From Montifringilla adamsi (Eukaryota; Chordata; Aves; Passeriformes; Passeridae), in assembly GCA_017590115.1 (NCBI GenBank), contig JAGGNK010007493.1, positions 66,351-130,350 of the forward strand: a stretch of DNA of 64,000 nt, given 5' to 3'. The first letter of the stretch is position 1, and the number at the start of each line of letters is the position of its first letter. Below are positions 10,298 to 21,023 of the stretch, piece after piece. Position numbers and translations under genes: made by a program. The notes under the pieces are model-generated. The model was not told where the DNA came from. It saw nothing but the letters and a program-made list of their open reading frames with translations, and searched no databases.

Positions 10298-10633
10298 GGG
10301 GGTTTTGAGTTGCCCCCCCAAAAAATGATCCAATCCCTGCCGTGGATCCAGAGAGGAGATTCCCAGAGGAATATTTGGGGTTCCCAAGCCCCAAAACCCC
10401 AGGTTGAGGCTCCAGGAGGGTTTGGGGGGGTCCTGGGGGTGATTTTGGGGTGCTCCCCCCACACCTGATCCAATCCCTGCCGTAGATCCAGAGAGGGATT
10501 CCCAGAGGATTATCTGGGGGTTTTTGGGGTCCCCCCTGGGTTGAGGCTCCTGGGAGTTTTGGGGTGCCCCTGGGGGTGATTCTGGGGTGCCCTGGGGCTG
10601 TTTTTGGGGTGCTGGGGGGGTTTTGGGCCCCCC
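10298..10633 (+). other. SEPHS2/IKBKG convergent 3' interval; no clear SECIS or poly(A) signal
   Basis: The two stop codons are 336 bases apart. A block beginning 'tgatccaatccctgccgt' occurs twice (10327 and 10465), so the 3' end is itself partly duplicated. The first copy can form a six-pair hairpin (GATCCA with TGGATC), too short for a SECIS helix. I see no ATGA-AA-NGA core with a 10-14 pair helix and no AATAAA on either strand. Confidence 0.6.
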
Positions 10634-13600
10634 TCACTTGATGCAGTCCATGACGTGGATCTGCAGCGTGTCCATGTCCGGAGCCTTGTACTGGCACTTG
10701 GGGCAGCACAGGTCAGGCCCCTCCTCGGGGGGGGGCAGGAGCCCCCCAAAACCTGCGGGGGGACAGGGGGAGGGGCACGGTCAGGCCCTGCCCCTCCCCT
10801 CCACGGGGGATTTGGGGGTCCTGGGCCCCCCCTCTGTACTCACCCCCCGCTGGGGCCGGGGCCGGGGGCGGCTCCGAGTGGCGGTTCCGCATCTCCTCCA
10901 GACGGGCCCTGGGAAACGGGGAATTTGGGGGGATTTTGGGGGACTGGGGGGGTCTGGGGGATGTCAAGGAAGAGGGTGAGGGGGAACAGAGTGCCTGGGG
11001 GTGTTTTGGGGTATCCTCAGGGAGTTTGGGGTTGGTTTTGGGGTGTTCTGGGTGCTTTGGGGTCGGTTTAGAGTGGGAGCTTCTGTTGTGGTCCCCAAGG
11101 GTGTTTTGGGAGAGATTTTGGGCTGTTTTCGTTGTTTTGCAAGAGTTCGGGGTGTCTGGGGGGAAGTTGGGGTCTTTTGGTGTGTTTGGGGGTGGTTTTG
11201 GGGTGTTACGGGGCGTTTTGGAGGTGTTTTGGGGTGTTTCAGGGTGTTTCTGGGGTGGTTTTGGGGTATTCCAGGGTGTTTCTGGGGTGTTTTTTTTCGG
11301 GGTGTTTTGGGGTGTTTCAGGGTGTTTCTGGGGTGGTTTTGGGGTATTCCAGGGTGTTTCTGGGGTGTTTTTTTTCGGGGTGTTTTGGGGTGTTTCAGGG
11401 TGTTTCTGGGGTGGTTTTGGGGTATTCCAGGGTGTTTCTGGGGTGTTTTTGGGGTGTCAGTGCCGTACCGGGCCCCGTCCCCGCCGAGCCGCAGCCGCAG
11501 CTGGTTCAGCTCCTCCTGCAGAGCCTCGCGCTGCCCGTGCAGCTGCTCCCGCGCCGCGCGCTCCGCCTCGAAATCCGCGCGGTAAATGTCGGCCTGGGGA
11601 CACCGGGGGGTCAGGAACCCCCAAAATCCAACCGGGGAACCCCCAAATCCAACCGGGGAACCCCCAAATCCAACCAGTGAACCCCCAAACCCAACCAGGG
11701 AACCCCCAAATCCAACTGGGGAACTCCAAAATCCACCCAAACCCCCCAGTGCCGCGCGCTCCGCCAGGAAATCTGCCCGGTAAATGTCGACCTGGGGACA
11801 TGGGGGTCACCCGGGGGTCAGGACACCCCAAAATCCAACCAGGGAACCCCAAAATCCACCCAAATCCACCCAAACCCCCCACCCAGTGCCACCCACTCCA
11901 TCTTGAAATCTGCCCGGTAAATGTTGGCCTGAGGACACGGGGGGATCAGGAACCCTCAAATCCAACCTGGGAACTCCCAAATCCAACCAGGGAACCCCAA
12001 AATCCAACCTGGGAACCCCCAAATCCAACCAGGGAACCCCCAAATCCACCCAACCCCTGCCCAATGGCATGCATTCCACCTCAAAATCTGCCCTGTAGAT
12101 GTCGGCCTGGGGACACTGGGGACATGGGGAGGCCAGGGGGGTCAGGACTCCCCAAAATCCAACCAGGGAATCCCCAAAATCTCCCCAGAGCTCCCTTGGT
12201 TCCGCCTTGGTGACGTCAGTCTGGATTTTAGGGGGACTCCAAAATCCACCCAAACCCCCCAAGTGCTGCGCGCTCCGCCCTGAAATCTGCGCGGTAAATG
12301 TCGGCCTGGGGACACCGGGGGGTCAGGAACCCCCAAATCCAACCAGGGAACCCCAAAGTCCAACCTGGGAACCCCCAAATCCATCCCAAATCCACCCAAA
12401 CCCCCCAGTGCCACGTGCTCTGCCTCGAAATCTGCCCGGTAAATGTCGACCTGGGGACATGGGGGTCACCCGGGGGTCAGGACACCCCAAAATCCAACCA
12501 GGGAACCCCAAAATCCAACCAGGGAACCCCCAAATCCACCCAACCCCTGCCCAATGGCATGCATTCCACCTCAAAATCTGCCCTGTAGATGTCGGCCTGG
12601 GGACACTGGGGACATGGGGAGGCCAGGGGGGTCAGGACTCCCCAAAATCCAACCAGGGAATCCCCAAAATCTCCCCAGAGCTCCCTTGGTTCCGCCTTGG
12701 TGACGTCAGTCTGGATTTTAGGGGGACTTGTGGGGTAGGGTCAGGACTCCTTCAGAATCCCCCAAATCCCACTGGGCCCCCCCAAACCTCCTCAGGGGGA
12801 CTTCGGGGGGGGTCAGGACCTCCCCAGGACCCACCTGAGCTCCCTCAGAACCCCTCAAGCCCCTGTGGGAACCCCCAAATCCCTCCTGATGCTCCCAGAT
12901 CCCCCCAACCCCACCTTGAGAACACTGCCCTGGGTTTGGGGGGGGGTCTCAGGACCCCCCAAAGGGACCCCCCAAGGACCCCCCAGCCCCACCTGGGCCT
13001 GCAGCACCGGGATGGTCTCCAGGGCCGCTCGCTGGCGCTCGGCCTCAGCCTTGAGGCGATCGATGAGCTCCTGCTTGAGGGCCAGCGCGGCCTCGGCCGC
13101 CCGCAGCTGCTCCTGCGTCACCTGGACAGGGGGACAGGGCCACCTGTGACACCTGTGTCACCTGGGAGAGCAGCTGTGACACTTGTGTCACCACCCAGTC
13201 ACCCCCACTGCACCCCCAGCGTGGCCTCGGCTGCTCACAGCTGCTCCTGTGTCACCTGGACAGGGGGACAGAGACACCTGTGACACCTGGAGGTCACCTG
13301 TGTCACCTCTGTTACCCCCAGTCACCCCCACCGCACCCCCAGCGCAGCCTCAGCCGCACGGAGCTGCTCCTGTGTCACCTGGACAGGGGGACAGGGGCAC
13401 CTGTGACACCTGGGAGAGCACCTGTGACACCTGTGTCACCTGGGAGAGCACCTGGGAGAGCACGTGTGACACCTGTGTCACCGCCTAGTCCCCCCCATTG
13501 CACCCCCAGCGCAGCCTCAGCCGCACGGAGCTGCTCCAGCATCACCTGGGGGTCACCTGAGGGACACTTCTGTCACACCCAGGCCCACAAGTGCAGACTC

Positions 13601-16600
13601 AGCTGCTCCTGGGTCACCTGCAGGGGGACAGTGACACCTTGGGGATGTCACCTGTGTCACCCCCAGCACGCACCTGCATGCTCCTGTGTCATCTGGGGCA
13701 CTAAAGTGACACCTAGGGGGTACCTGTGCCACCTGGGGGGTGGCACTGTCACCTGGGGACTCACCTGAGGGCACCTGAACCACCACAGGGACATTCCAGG
13801 TGTCAAGAGGGAATGGAACAGGGGACAAGGGGCTGCCCTGGGGTCCCCAGGGGAGGGAACGTGACCCTCGGTGTCCCGAGGTGTCCCCTGTCCCTCACCT
13901 GGCTCCGTTTGTCCCCCTCCAGGCTGGCCTTGATGTGGGCGTCGTACTCCTGGAACAGGTGATGGTAGGCGGCCTGCAGCTGCACCAGCTTCCTCCTGGG
14001 GACAGTGGGACAGTGACTGGGGACATTAGGGACATTGGGGACAAGCAGCCTGCAGCTGCACCAGCTTCCTCCTGGGGACAGTGGGACAGTGACTGGGGAC
14101 ACTGGGGACATTGGGGACAGTGACTGGGGACACTGGGGACATTGGGGACAGGCGGCCTGCAGCTGCACCAGCTTCCTCCTGGGGACAGTGGGACAGTGAC
14201 TGGGGACAGTGACTGGAGACACTGGAGACATTGGGGACAGTGACTGGGGACAGTGGGGACAGGCGGCCTGCAGCTGCACCAGCTTTCTCCTGGGACACTG
14301 GGGACAGTGACTGGAGACACTGGGGACACTGGGGACAGTGACTGGGGACACTGGGGACAGTGACTGGGGACAGTGACTGGGGACACTGGGGACATTGGGG
14401 ACAGTGGGGACAGGCGGCCTGCAGCTGCACCAGCTTCTGCCTGGGACATTGGGCACATTGGGGACAGTGACTAGGGACTGTCTGGAGGACTGACTGGGGA
14501 CACTGGGGACATCGAGAACATTGACTGGGGACACTGGGGACATTGACTGGGGACATTGGGGACATCGAGAACATTGACTGGGGACATTGACTGGGGACAT
14601 TGCAGGGACATTGGAGACGTTGATTGGAGGCATTGAATGGGGACATTGGGGACATTGATTGGGGACACTGACTGGGGACATTGGGGACATTGAGGGGACA
14701 GGTGCAGCTGCACCAACTTCCACCTGGGGACAAGAAAGGGGACAATGGGGACATTGAGAACATCACTGGGGACATTGGGGACAGCAAGGGGACACTGGGG
14801 ACATCATCAGGGACATTGGGGGGACATCATCAGGGACAGGTGGCTTCTGCCTTGGGGACATGGAGGACATTGAGAGTGTCACTCCCTCCCCTGTGTCCCC
14901 TCACTGGAACAGGTGGCCTTGAGCACCACCAAGTCCCACCTGGGACACTGGGGACAGTGAGAGGACACTGGGGACATCAATGGGTGTCCCCAGGTGGCAC
15001 CCCACCCATGTCCCCCTCCACATCCCCGTTGTCACTCCCTCCTCCCCATGTCCCCATGTCCCCCATTGTCACTCCCTCCTCCCCATGTCCCCATGTCCCC
15101 GTTGTCACTCACTTCTCCTCGGTGGCCCCGCGCCGCTCCACCCTCAGGGCGGTTTCCAGGTTGGTCACCTGCAGCCGGAGCTGGTCCAGCTGCACCTGGT
15201 GGCCCTGGGCCACCTCCTCCAGCTGCTGGCACCGCTCGGCATCACCGCGGGCCCTGCGACACAGGGACACCCCATTGTCACCCACTGTCACCCTGTGCCA
15301 CCTCCCCCAGCTGCTGGCACCGCTCGGCGTCACCGTGGGCCCTGTGACACAGGGACACTCCACTGTCACGCTGTGCCACCCCCTATCACCTCCTCCAGCT
15401 GCTGGCACCGCTCAGTGTCCCCATGGGCCCTGGGACAGTGCCACCGTGTCACCCCACTGTCACCCTGTGCCACCCCCTGTCACCTCCTCAAACTGGTGGC
15501 ACTGCCCGGCATCCCTGTGGGCTCTGTGTGTCACCCAGTGTCACCCAATGTCACCTCCTTGAGCTGGTGGCACCACCCAGCATCCCTTGAGCCCTGTGAC
15601 AACCCAGTGTCACCCAATGTCACCTGCACAGGTGTCACCTGCACCGGTGTCACCCCCCCGCGCTCCGGGTGCTCCCACTCTGCCCGGCTCTGCTGTGGTG
15701 TCCCCTCCCCTTGGGGACAGTCCCTGACCCCCAGGTGTCCCCATGTCCCCCCAGGTGTCCCCATGTCCCCACCTGCGCTCCAGGTGCTCCCTCTCCGCCC
15801 GGCTCCTCTCCAGGCGATTTTGGCTCTCTCGGAGCTCCCCCAGCAGCGACGTCACCTGGGCCTGCACCTGGGCCTTGTCCTGCTGGGGACAGGGACAGGG
15901 ACACTGTCACCCTGCTGGCACCTGGGCCTTGTCCTGCTGGGGACAGGGACAGGGACACTGTCACCCTGCTGGCACCTGGGCCTTGTCCTGCTGGGGACAG
16001 GGACACTGTCACCCTGCTGGCACCTGGGCCTTGTCCTGCTGGGGACAGGGACAGGGACACTGTCACCCTGCTGGGGACAGGGCCACTGTCACCCTCTGCA
16101 TGTCCCTGGCTATCTGCAGGTGTGTTGTGTTCCCACCTTTCTCCAGTGTCCCCAGGGCTATCCCCAGGTGTCCCCAGTGTTCCCAGCTGTCCCCATGTCC
16201 CCCTGGTACCTCCAGCTGTCCCTGTGTCCCCAGCTGTCCCCATGTCCTCAGGTGTCCCCTGCCCCCAGATGTCCCCAGCTGTCCCCATGTCCCCATGTGT
16301 CCCCTGCCCCAGGTGTCCCCCTTCCCCAGGGCTGTCCCCATGTCCCCAGGTGTTCCCATGTCCCCAGGTGTCCCCTGTCCCAGGTGCCCCTCTTTCCCCA
16401 GGGCTGTCCCCATGTCCCCAGGTGTCCCATGTCCCCATGTGTCCCCTGCCCCAGGTGTCCCCCTTCCCCAGGGCTGTCCCCATGTCCCCAGGTGTCCCCA
16501 TGTCCCGCGGTACCTCCAGCTGGCGCCGCAGTCCCTGCAGCTGCAGCTCGGCCGCGCGGGAAACGTCCTGAGCCCGGAGCTCGGCCACGGCCACCCGGGC

Positions 16601-19600
16601 ACGCAGGGCCACCAGCCTGTCACCAAATGTCACCAATGTCAGCAAATGGCACCAAACCCACCCCACACGGGCACGCAGGGCCACCAGCCTGTCACCAAAT
16701 GTCACCAATGTCACCAAACCCACCCCACGCGGGCACGTGGCCACCATCCTGGGGACAGTGTCACCAAGGTGTCCCATGTCCCCATGTGTCCCCTGCCCCA
16801 GGTGTCCCCCTTCCCCAGGGCTGTCCCCATGTCCCCAGGTGTCCCCATGTCCCGCGGTACCTCCAGCTGGCGCCGCAGTCCCTGCAGCTGCAGCTCGGCC
16901 GCGCGGGAAACGTCCTGAGCCCGGAGCTCGGCCACGGCCACCCGGGCACGCAGGGCCACCAGCCTGTCACCAAATGTCACCAATGTCAGCAAATGGCACC
17001 AAACCCACCCCACACGGGCACGCAGGGCCACCAGCCTGTCACCAAATGTCACCAATGTCACCAAACCCACCCCACGCGGGCACGTGGCCACCATCCTGGG
17101 GACAGTGTCACCAAGGGTCATTGGTGTCACCAAACCCTGCCCATGTGCGCCTGCAGTGCCACTAGCCTGTCCCCAATGTCACCAAATGTCACCAAACCCT
17201 CCCCACGCATGCCCGCAGTGTCACCAGTCTGGGGAGTGTCCCCTGAGTGTCCCCAACACCCCCAGCCCCCCTCAGCTGTGGCCACCACCCATCTGGGGGG
17301 GTCCCCAAAGTGTCCCCAAGACCCCTCAGGTGTCCCCAGTGTGTTCTCAAATGTCCCCAAGTGTCTCTAAGTGACCCAAAATATCCCCAAAGTGCCCCTG
17401 AAGTGACTCCAAAGTGTCCCCAAAGTACTCCAAGGTGTCCCAAAGTGCCCCCAAGTGTCCCCAGTGTGGTCAAAAAGTGGCCCCAAGTATCCCCAGATAT
17501 CCCCAAGTGTCCCCAGGTACCCCCAGACTGTCCCCAAGTGCCCTCAGATTGCCCCCAAGTGTCCCCAGACTGCTGCCAGGTGTCCCCAGAGTGGTCAAAA
17601 AGTGCCCCCAAAGTGCCCCCAGACTGTGCCCAGGGGTCCCCATTGTCCCCAAGTGTCCCCAGTGTCCCTGACTCACTCAGCCTCAGCCTCTGCCAGGCGC
17701 TGTCTCAGCTGCTCCTCGGAGCTGGGGGAACACAAGGGGGGGTCAGGGGGGCTTGGGGACATCGGGGAGTCCCCAGGGGACAGGGGGGACATCGGAGAGT
17801 CCCCAGGGGACAGGGGGGACAGGGGGGATGGGGGGAGGGACTCACCTGGGGGACACAGTGCGGGGGGCCACACGTACCTTGGTGCTGGTGTCAGGGGTGC
17901 TCCTGCAGATATCCCCAGTGTCCCTGAGAGTGTCCCTGAGCGTGTCCCTGATGTCCCCAGGGGCGTCCTTGATGTCCCTGGGGATGTCCTTGGTGTCCCT
18001 GAGGGTGTCCCTGATGTCCCCGGGGGTGTTCTTGGTGTCCTCAGGGGTGTCCCTGATGTCCCCAGGGATGTCCCTGATGTCCCTGAGGGTGTCCTTGGCA
18101 TCCCTGTCATCCCCGGGGGTGTCGGTGGTGTCCTCAGGGCTGTCCCCATTGCTCTCCCTGTTGCTGTCACCGTTGCTGTCACCATGGCTGTCACCATGGC
18201 TGTCCCCGTGGCTGTCCCCACGGCTGTCCCCGTGGCTGTCCCCGCGGCTGTCCCTGCGGCTGTCCCCGTGGCTGTCGCCGTGGCTGTCGCCGTGGCTGTC
18301 CCCGCGGCTGTCCCCGTGGCTGTCGCCATGGCTGTCGCCGTGGCTGTCCCCGCGCTGTCCCCGCAGGTGCAGCACCAGCTCCCGGGCCTGGCCCCAGCGG
18401 CCCCGCAGCAGCTCCCGCTCCCCCCGGCGCTGCAGCTGCAGCAGGCGCAGCTCGTCCAGGCGCTGCCGCAGCGACTGCGTGCAGTGACACAGGGCTCCTG
18501 GGACAGGGACATTGGGGACATCAGCAGGGACTGCAGGGACTGCGTGCAGTGACACAGGGCCCCTGGGACAGGGGACACTGGGGACATCAGCAGGGAGAGC
18601 AGGGACTGCATGCAGTGACACAGGGCTCCTGGGACAGGGACATTGGGGACATCAGCAGGGACAGCAGGGACTGCGTGCAGTGACACAGGGCCCCTGGGGA
18701 CATTGGGGACATCAGCAGGGACATCAGGGACTGCGCGCAGTGACACAGGGCTCCTGGGACAGGGGACATTGGGGACATCAGCAGGGACAGCAGGGACTGC
18801 GTGCAGTGACACAGGGCTCCTGGGACAGGGGACATTGGGGACATCAGAGGGGACAGGGGACATCAGGGACTGTGTGCAGTGACACAGGGCTCCTGGGGAC
18901 ACAGGGGACATCAGCGGGGACAGCAGGGACACAGAGCTAGTGGGGACAGCAGAAGGGACATTGGGGACACTAGCAGGGACAAGAGGCAGCAGTGACACAG
19001 AGCACCTGGGGACAGGAGGGACATCAGGACACTGGGGACATGGGGGACAGGAGGGACAGGTGGCATCAGGGACATCAGCAGCGACAGTGGGGACAGCATT
19101 GGAGACATCAGCAGGGATAGCTTGGGGACATCGGGGACACTGGGACATTGAGGTCATGGGGGGCATTGGGGACAGCATCAGGGACATCACTGGGGACATG
19201 AGCGGGGGCACAGGCTTGGGGACATCGGGGGCATCAGGGACGTTGGGGACATGGGGACACTGGGCAAATTCAGGGGACATCGGCAGAGTTGGGGACATTG
19301 GGCAGGTTGGGGACATGGGGCCATTGGGACATCAGGGGGTTTGGGGACGTTGGGGACATTGAGGCTCTGGACATTGGGGGGCGATTGTGACATTGGGACA
19401 CTGCAGGGACACTGTGGGGACATCGAGGGGACAGCGGCGACACTGGGAGCACTGGGGACATTGGGGATGTTCGTGAAATGAGGGACATGGAGAGGACCTT
19501 GGGGACATTGGGGACATGGTGGGGGGACATTGCGGGGTGGAGATGCTGGGGACATTGGGGATGTGGGGATGCTGGGGGGGACATGAGGGACATGGGGGAC

Positions 19601-19929
19601 ACTGGGGGGACTGGGGACATTTGGGGCATTGGGGACCTTGGAGATGCTGAGGGCATCGGGGAACCTTGGGGGCACGGGGATCTTGAGGGGGACATTGGGA
19701 CATCAATGGGGACGCGGGGACGCGGCTGGGGACACCCCCGTGCTCCTCCCAGTCCCTCCCAGTGCTCCCAGTTTGGTTCCAGGCCGTTCCCAGTCCCCCC
19801 GTCCCCGTTCTCACCCCTCAGCTCGCGGTTCTCCGCCCGCAGCCGCTGCAGCGCCTCCGCCAGCGCCGGCTCCGCCTCGGGCCCCGGCTGCACCATCTCT
19901 GCGGGCCGCCGCCAGCGCCCGCCGCTCAT
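10634..19929 (-). CDS. IKBKG: NEMO / IKK-gamma, regulatory subunit of the IkB kinase complex
   Basis: Scaffold subunit of IKK that binds ubiquitin chains and activates NF-kB. Exons in transcript order: 19929-19815, 18497-17846, 17721-17677, 16963-16861 (identical copy 16616-16514), 15882-15773, 15253-15113, 13995-13899, 13121-12993, 11593-11469, 10908-10844, 10752-10634. All junctions are phase-consistent. Start ATG at 19929-19927; residues 12-14 are Met-Val-Gln as in human NEMO. Visible blocks: VTSLLGEL, the CC2/ubiquitin-binding coil ([31 protein letters not shown]) and a C-terminal CCHC zinc finger ([19 protein letters not shown]). Exon 7 is 97 bases, which I recall as the human size. Exon 2 includes about 150 low-complexity residues absent from human NEMO, so length is about 566 versus 419 residues; without them it is near normal. 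Confidence 0.92.
10909..11468. repeat. IKBKG intron 9 T/G minisatellite with a three-copy 75-base block
   Basis: The intron between exons 9 and 10 consists of 'ttttggggtgttt' variants. From about 11225 to 11450 a 75-base block ending in a T8 run and 'cggggtg' occurs three times almost without change, showing recent expansion. The whole tract is G-quadruplex-prone. Confidence 0.8.
11749..12597 (-). repeat. Six tandem pseudo-copies of the IKBKG exon 9 start, with acceptor
   Basis: Exon 9 begins Ala-Asp-Ile-Tyr-Arg-Ala-Asp-Phe. Copies of the acceptor plus about 14 codons lie at 11791-11749, 11938-11888, 12106-12063, 12304-12264, 12449-12408 and 12597-12554, 145-200 bases apart. They read Val/Ala-Asp/Asn-Ile-Tyr-Arg-Ala-Asp-Phe with diverging tails, and the acceptor (ccccag or cctcag) is kept. 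None has the rest of the exon or its donor. Blocks from about 12035 to 12235 and 12526 to 12726 are near-identical, so the array grew in larger steps too. Confidence 0.9.
13195..13700 (-). repeat. Four or five pseudo-copies of the IKBKG exon 8 start
   Basis: Exon 8 begins [10 protein letters not shown]. Copies with the acceptor lie at about 13265-13207, 13390-13338, 13550-13508 and 13622-13590, with a remnant near 13690. They are joined by 'gacacctgtgtcacctggg' repeats. Confidence 0.82.
14040..14735 (-). repeat. Five pseudo-copies of the IKBKG exon 7 start
   Basis: Exon 7 begins Arg-Lys-Leu-Val-Gln-Leu-Gln-Ala-Ala. Copies of the acceptor and these codons lie at about 14081-14044, 14188-14152, 14297-14265, 14450-14417 and 14730-14700, each running into 'ggggacattggggacactg' repeats that fill the intron. 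Several are intact for ten codons. Confidence 0.88.
15298..15603 (-). repeat. Four pseudo-copies of the IKBKG exon 6 start
   Basis: Copies of the exon 6 acceptor and the codons around Glu-Arg-Cys-Gln-Gln-Leu-Glu-Glu-Val lie at about 15353-15298, 15437-15388, 15530-15482 and 15603-15553, decaying with distance from the real exon (15113-15253). Confidence 0.85.
15640..16070 (-). repeat. Copies of both edges of IKBKG exon 5
   Basis: Upstream of exon 5 (15773-15882) the acceptor and Gln-Asp-Lys-Ala-Gln-Val recur at about 15947-15914, 16002-15970 and 16050-16020. Downstream, 15700-15655 resembles the exon's 3' end (Arg-Ala-Glu-x-Glu-His). Both sides of one exon have thus seeded copies. Confidence 0.8.
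16430..17110 (-). repeat. Tandem duplication (offset 347) carrying IKBKG exon 4, plus edge copies
   Basis: 16861-16963 and 16514-16616 are the same 103-base exon with acceptor, donor (GTACCG) and long flanks, apparently identical. Short copies of the exon start (Leu-Val-Ala-Leu-Arg-Ala) also lie near 16690, 16740, 17037, 17085, 17155 and 17225. The exon enters in phase 2 and leaves in phase 0, so using both copies would break the frame. Confidence 0.88.
17846..18375 (-). repeat. Apparently coding minisatellite inside IKBKG exon 2
   Basis: From 18375 down to 17846 the frame of exon 2 continues without a stop through a 12-base repeat (Asp-Ser-His-Gly) and then units of Asp-Ile-Arg-Asp-Thr type. 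It ends at the consensus donor CCCCCAG|GTGAGT in the phase required by exon 3. Repeat units visible are multiples of three. Other frames are open here too, so openness alone is weak evidence. Confidence 0.6.
18535..19010 (-). repeat. About seven pseudo-copies of the IKBKG exon 2 start
   Basis: The exon 2 acceptor and first codons (Ala-Leu-Cys-His-Cys) recur near 18568, 18634, 18702, 18760, 18826, 18896 and 19010, spaced about 60-70 bases, with 'gacattggggacatcagc' linkers. Most keep a pyrimidine tract and CAG. Confidence 0.87.
19011..19814 (-). repeat. IKBKG intron 1 minisatellite
   Basis: Intron 1 continues as degenerate 'ggggacattgggg' units to within about 100 bases of the exon 1 donor. 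No other coding signal is seen. Confidence 0.75.
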
Positions 19930-20268
19930 CGGCGGCTCCCGGGGGGCCCGGGCGCGGTTCGGGGCCGGTTCGGGGCCGAGCTCGGGCGGCTTTGGGCCCA
20001 ATTCGGGGATTTTTGGGATCCCGGCGGCGCCGCTACTTCCTGCTTCCGCCGGAAACGCGTGACGTCACCGCGCCCCGCTTCACTTCCGCCTCGGTAAATG
20101 TCATGGCGGCGCCATAGCAACGCTGAGGGCGGAGAGCGCTGATTGGTTACGCCTCCGGTTGTAGCCCCTCCCGCGCTCGGCGATGATTGGTTGATGAGGG
20201 AAGAGGCTCGGCGGTGATTGGTGGATAAGGGTTGAGGGCGCGGTGGAGGGCGTGGCCTCTGTGAAGGG
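19930..20268. promoter_or_regulatory. Divergent IKBKG/G6PD promoter
   Basis: Between the IKBKG start codon and the first N gap lie a perfect cAMP-response element TGACGTCA (20060-20067), ETS-like CTTCCTG/CACTTCCG sites (about 20035 and 20080), an ATGGCGGC YY1-like site (about 20103), and three inverted CCAAT boxes at 20142-20146, 20186-20190 and 20217-20221. The region is CpG-rich and lacks a TATA box. IKBKG and G6PD also share a head-to-head promoter in mammals. Confidence 0.75.
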
Positions 20269-20320
20269 ATGGGGAGCCGCGCGAGCGTGGGGGAGGCGGC
20301 GCGAGCGCGGCCGGAGCGGG
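20269..20320 (+). other. Possible G6PD first exon or alternative 5' exon
   Basis: An ATG at 20269 in a GC-rich stretch runs open to a possible donor AAG|GTGCGG near 20321. The peptide (Met-Gly-Ser-Arg-Ala-Ser-Val) has no resemblance to the known G6PD N-terminus, so it may be untranslated leader. Position and orientation are the only support. Confidence 0.25.
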
Positions 20321-20448
20321 AAGGTGCGGGGGAACCGGGAAATTGGGAAATTTGGGGAAAACTGGGGAAATCCGGGGGAACTCGGGGGAACGTGAGGGGA
20401 TCTGGGCTCTGGGATGGTCCGGGGGATCCATGGGGGCCTGGGGGGGGA

Positions 20449-21023
20449 NNNNNNNNNNNNNNNNNNNNNNNNNNNNNNNNNNNNNNNNNNNNNNNNNNNN
20501 NNNNNNNNNNNNNNNNNNNNNNNNNNNNNNNNNNNNNNNNNNNNNNNNNNNNNNNNNNNNNNNNNNNNNNNNNNNNNNNNNNNNNNNNNNNNNNNNNNNN
20601 NNNNNNNNNNNNNNNNNNNNNNNNNNNNNNNNNNNNNNNNNNNNNNNNNNNNNNNNNNNNNNNNNNNNNNNNNNNNNNNNNNNNNNNNNNNNNNNNNNNN
20701 NNNNNNNNNNNNNNNNNNNNNNNNNNNNNNNNNNNNNNNNNNNNNNNNNNNNNNNNNNNNNNNNNNNNNNNNNNNNNNNNNNNNNNNNNNNNNNNNNNNN
20801 NNNNNNNNNNNNNNNNNNNNNNNNNNNNNNNNNNNNNNNNNNNNNNNNNNNNNNNNNNNNNNNNNNNNNNNNNNNNNNNNNNNNNNNNNNNNNNNNNNNN
20901 NNNNNNNNNNNNNNNNNNNNNNNNNNNNNNNNNNNNNNNNNNNNNNNNNNNNNNNNNNNNNNNNNNNNNNNNNNNNNNNNNNNNNNNNNNNNNNNNNNNN
21001 NNNNNNNNNNNNNNNNNNNNNNN
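20449..21023. other. Assembly gap (575 N) between the IKBKG promoter and G6PD exon 3
   Basis: Run of N. Flanks are G-rich ('gggggggaattgggg' repeats from 21024 to about 21250). The G6PD exon with the start codon and about 40 residues is missing and should lie here or nearby. Confidence 0.95.

Noticed and set aside
10327..10350. Candidate SECIS starting with ATGA
   Set aside because: Only a six-pair stem (GATCCA/TGGATC), no apical AA and no matching 3' GA quartet at the right distance.
14980..17370. 796-residue plus-strand Cys/Pro/His-rich frame
   Set aside because: Antisense of IKBKG exons 4-6 and their repeat introns; no start context and no domain.
17836..17862. Recursive-splicing site (acceptor directly joined to donor, CCCCCAG|GTGAGT)
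   Set aside because: Explained more simply as the exon 2 donor, since its phase fits exon 3 exactly; the pyrimidine tract before it is short.
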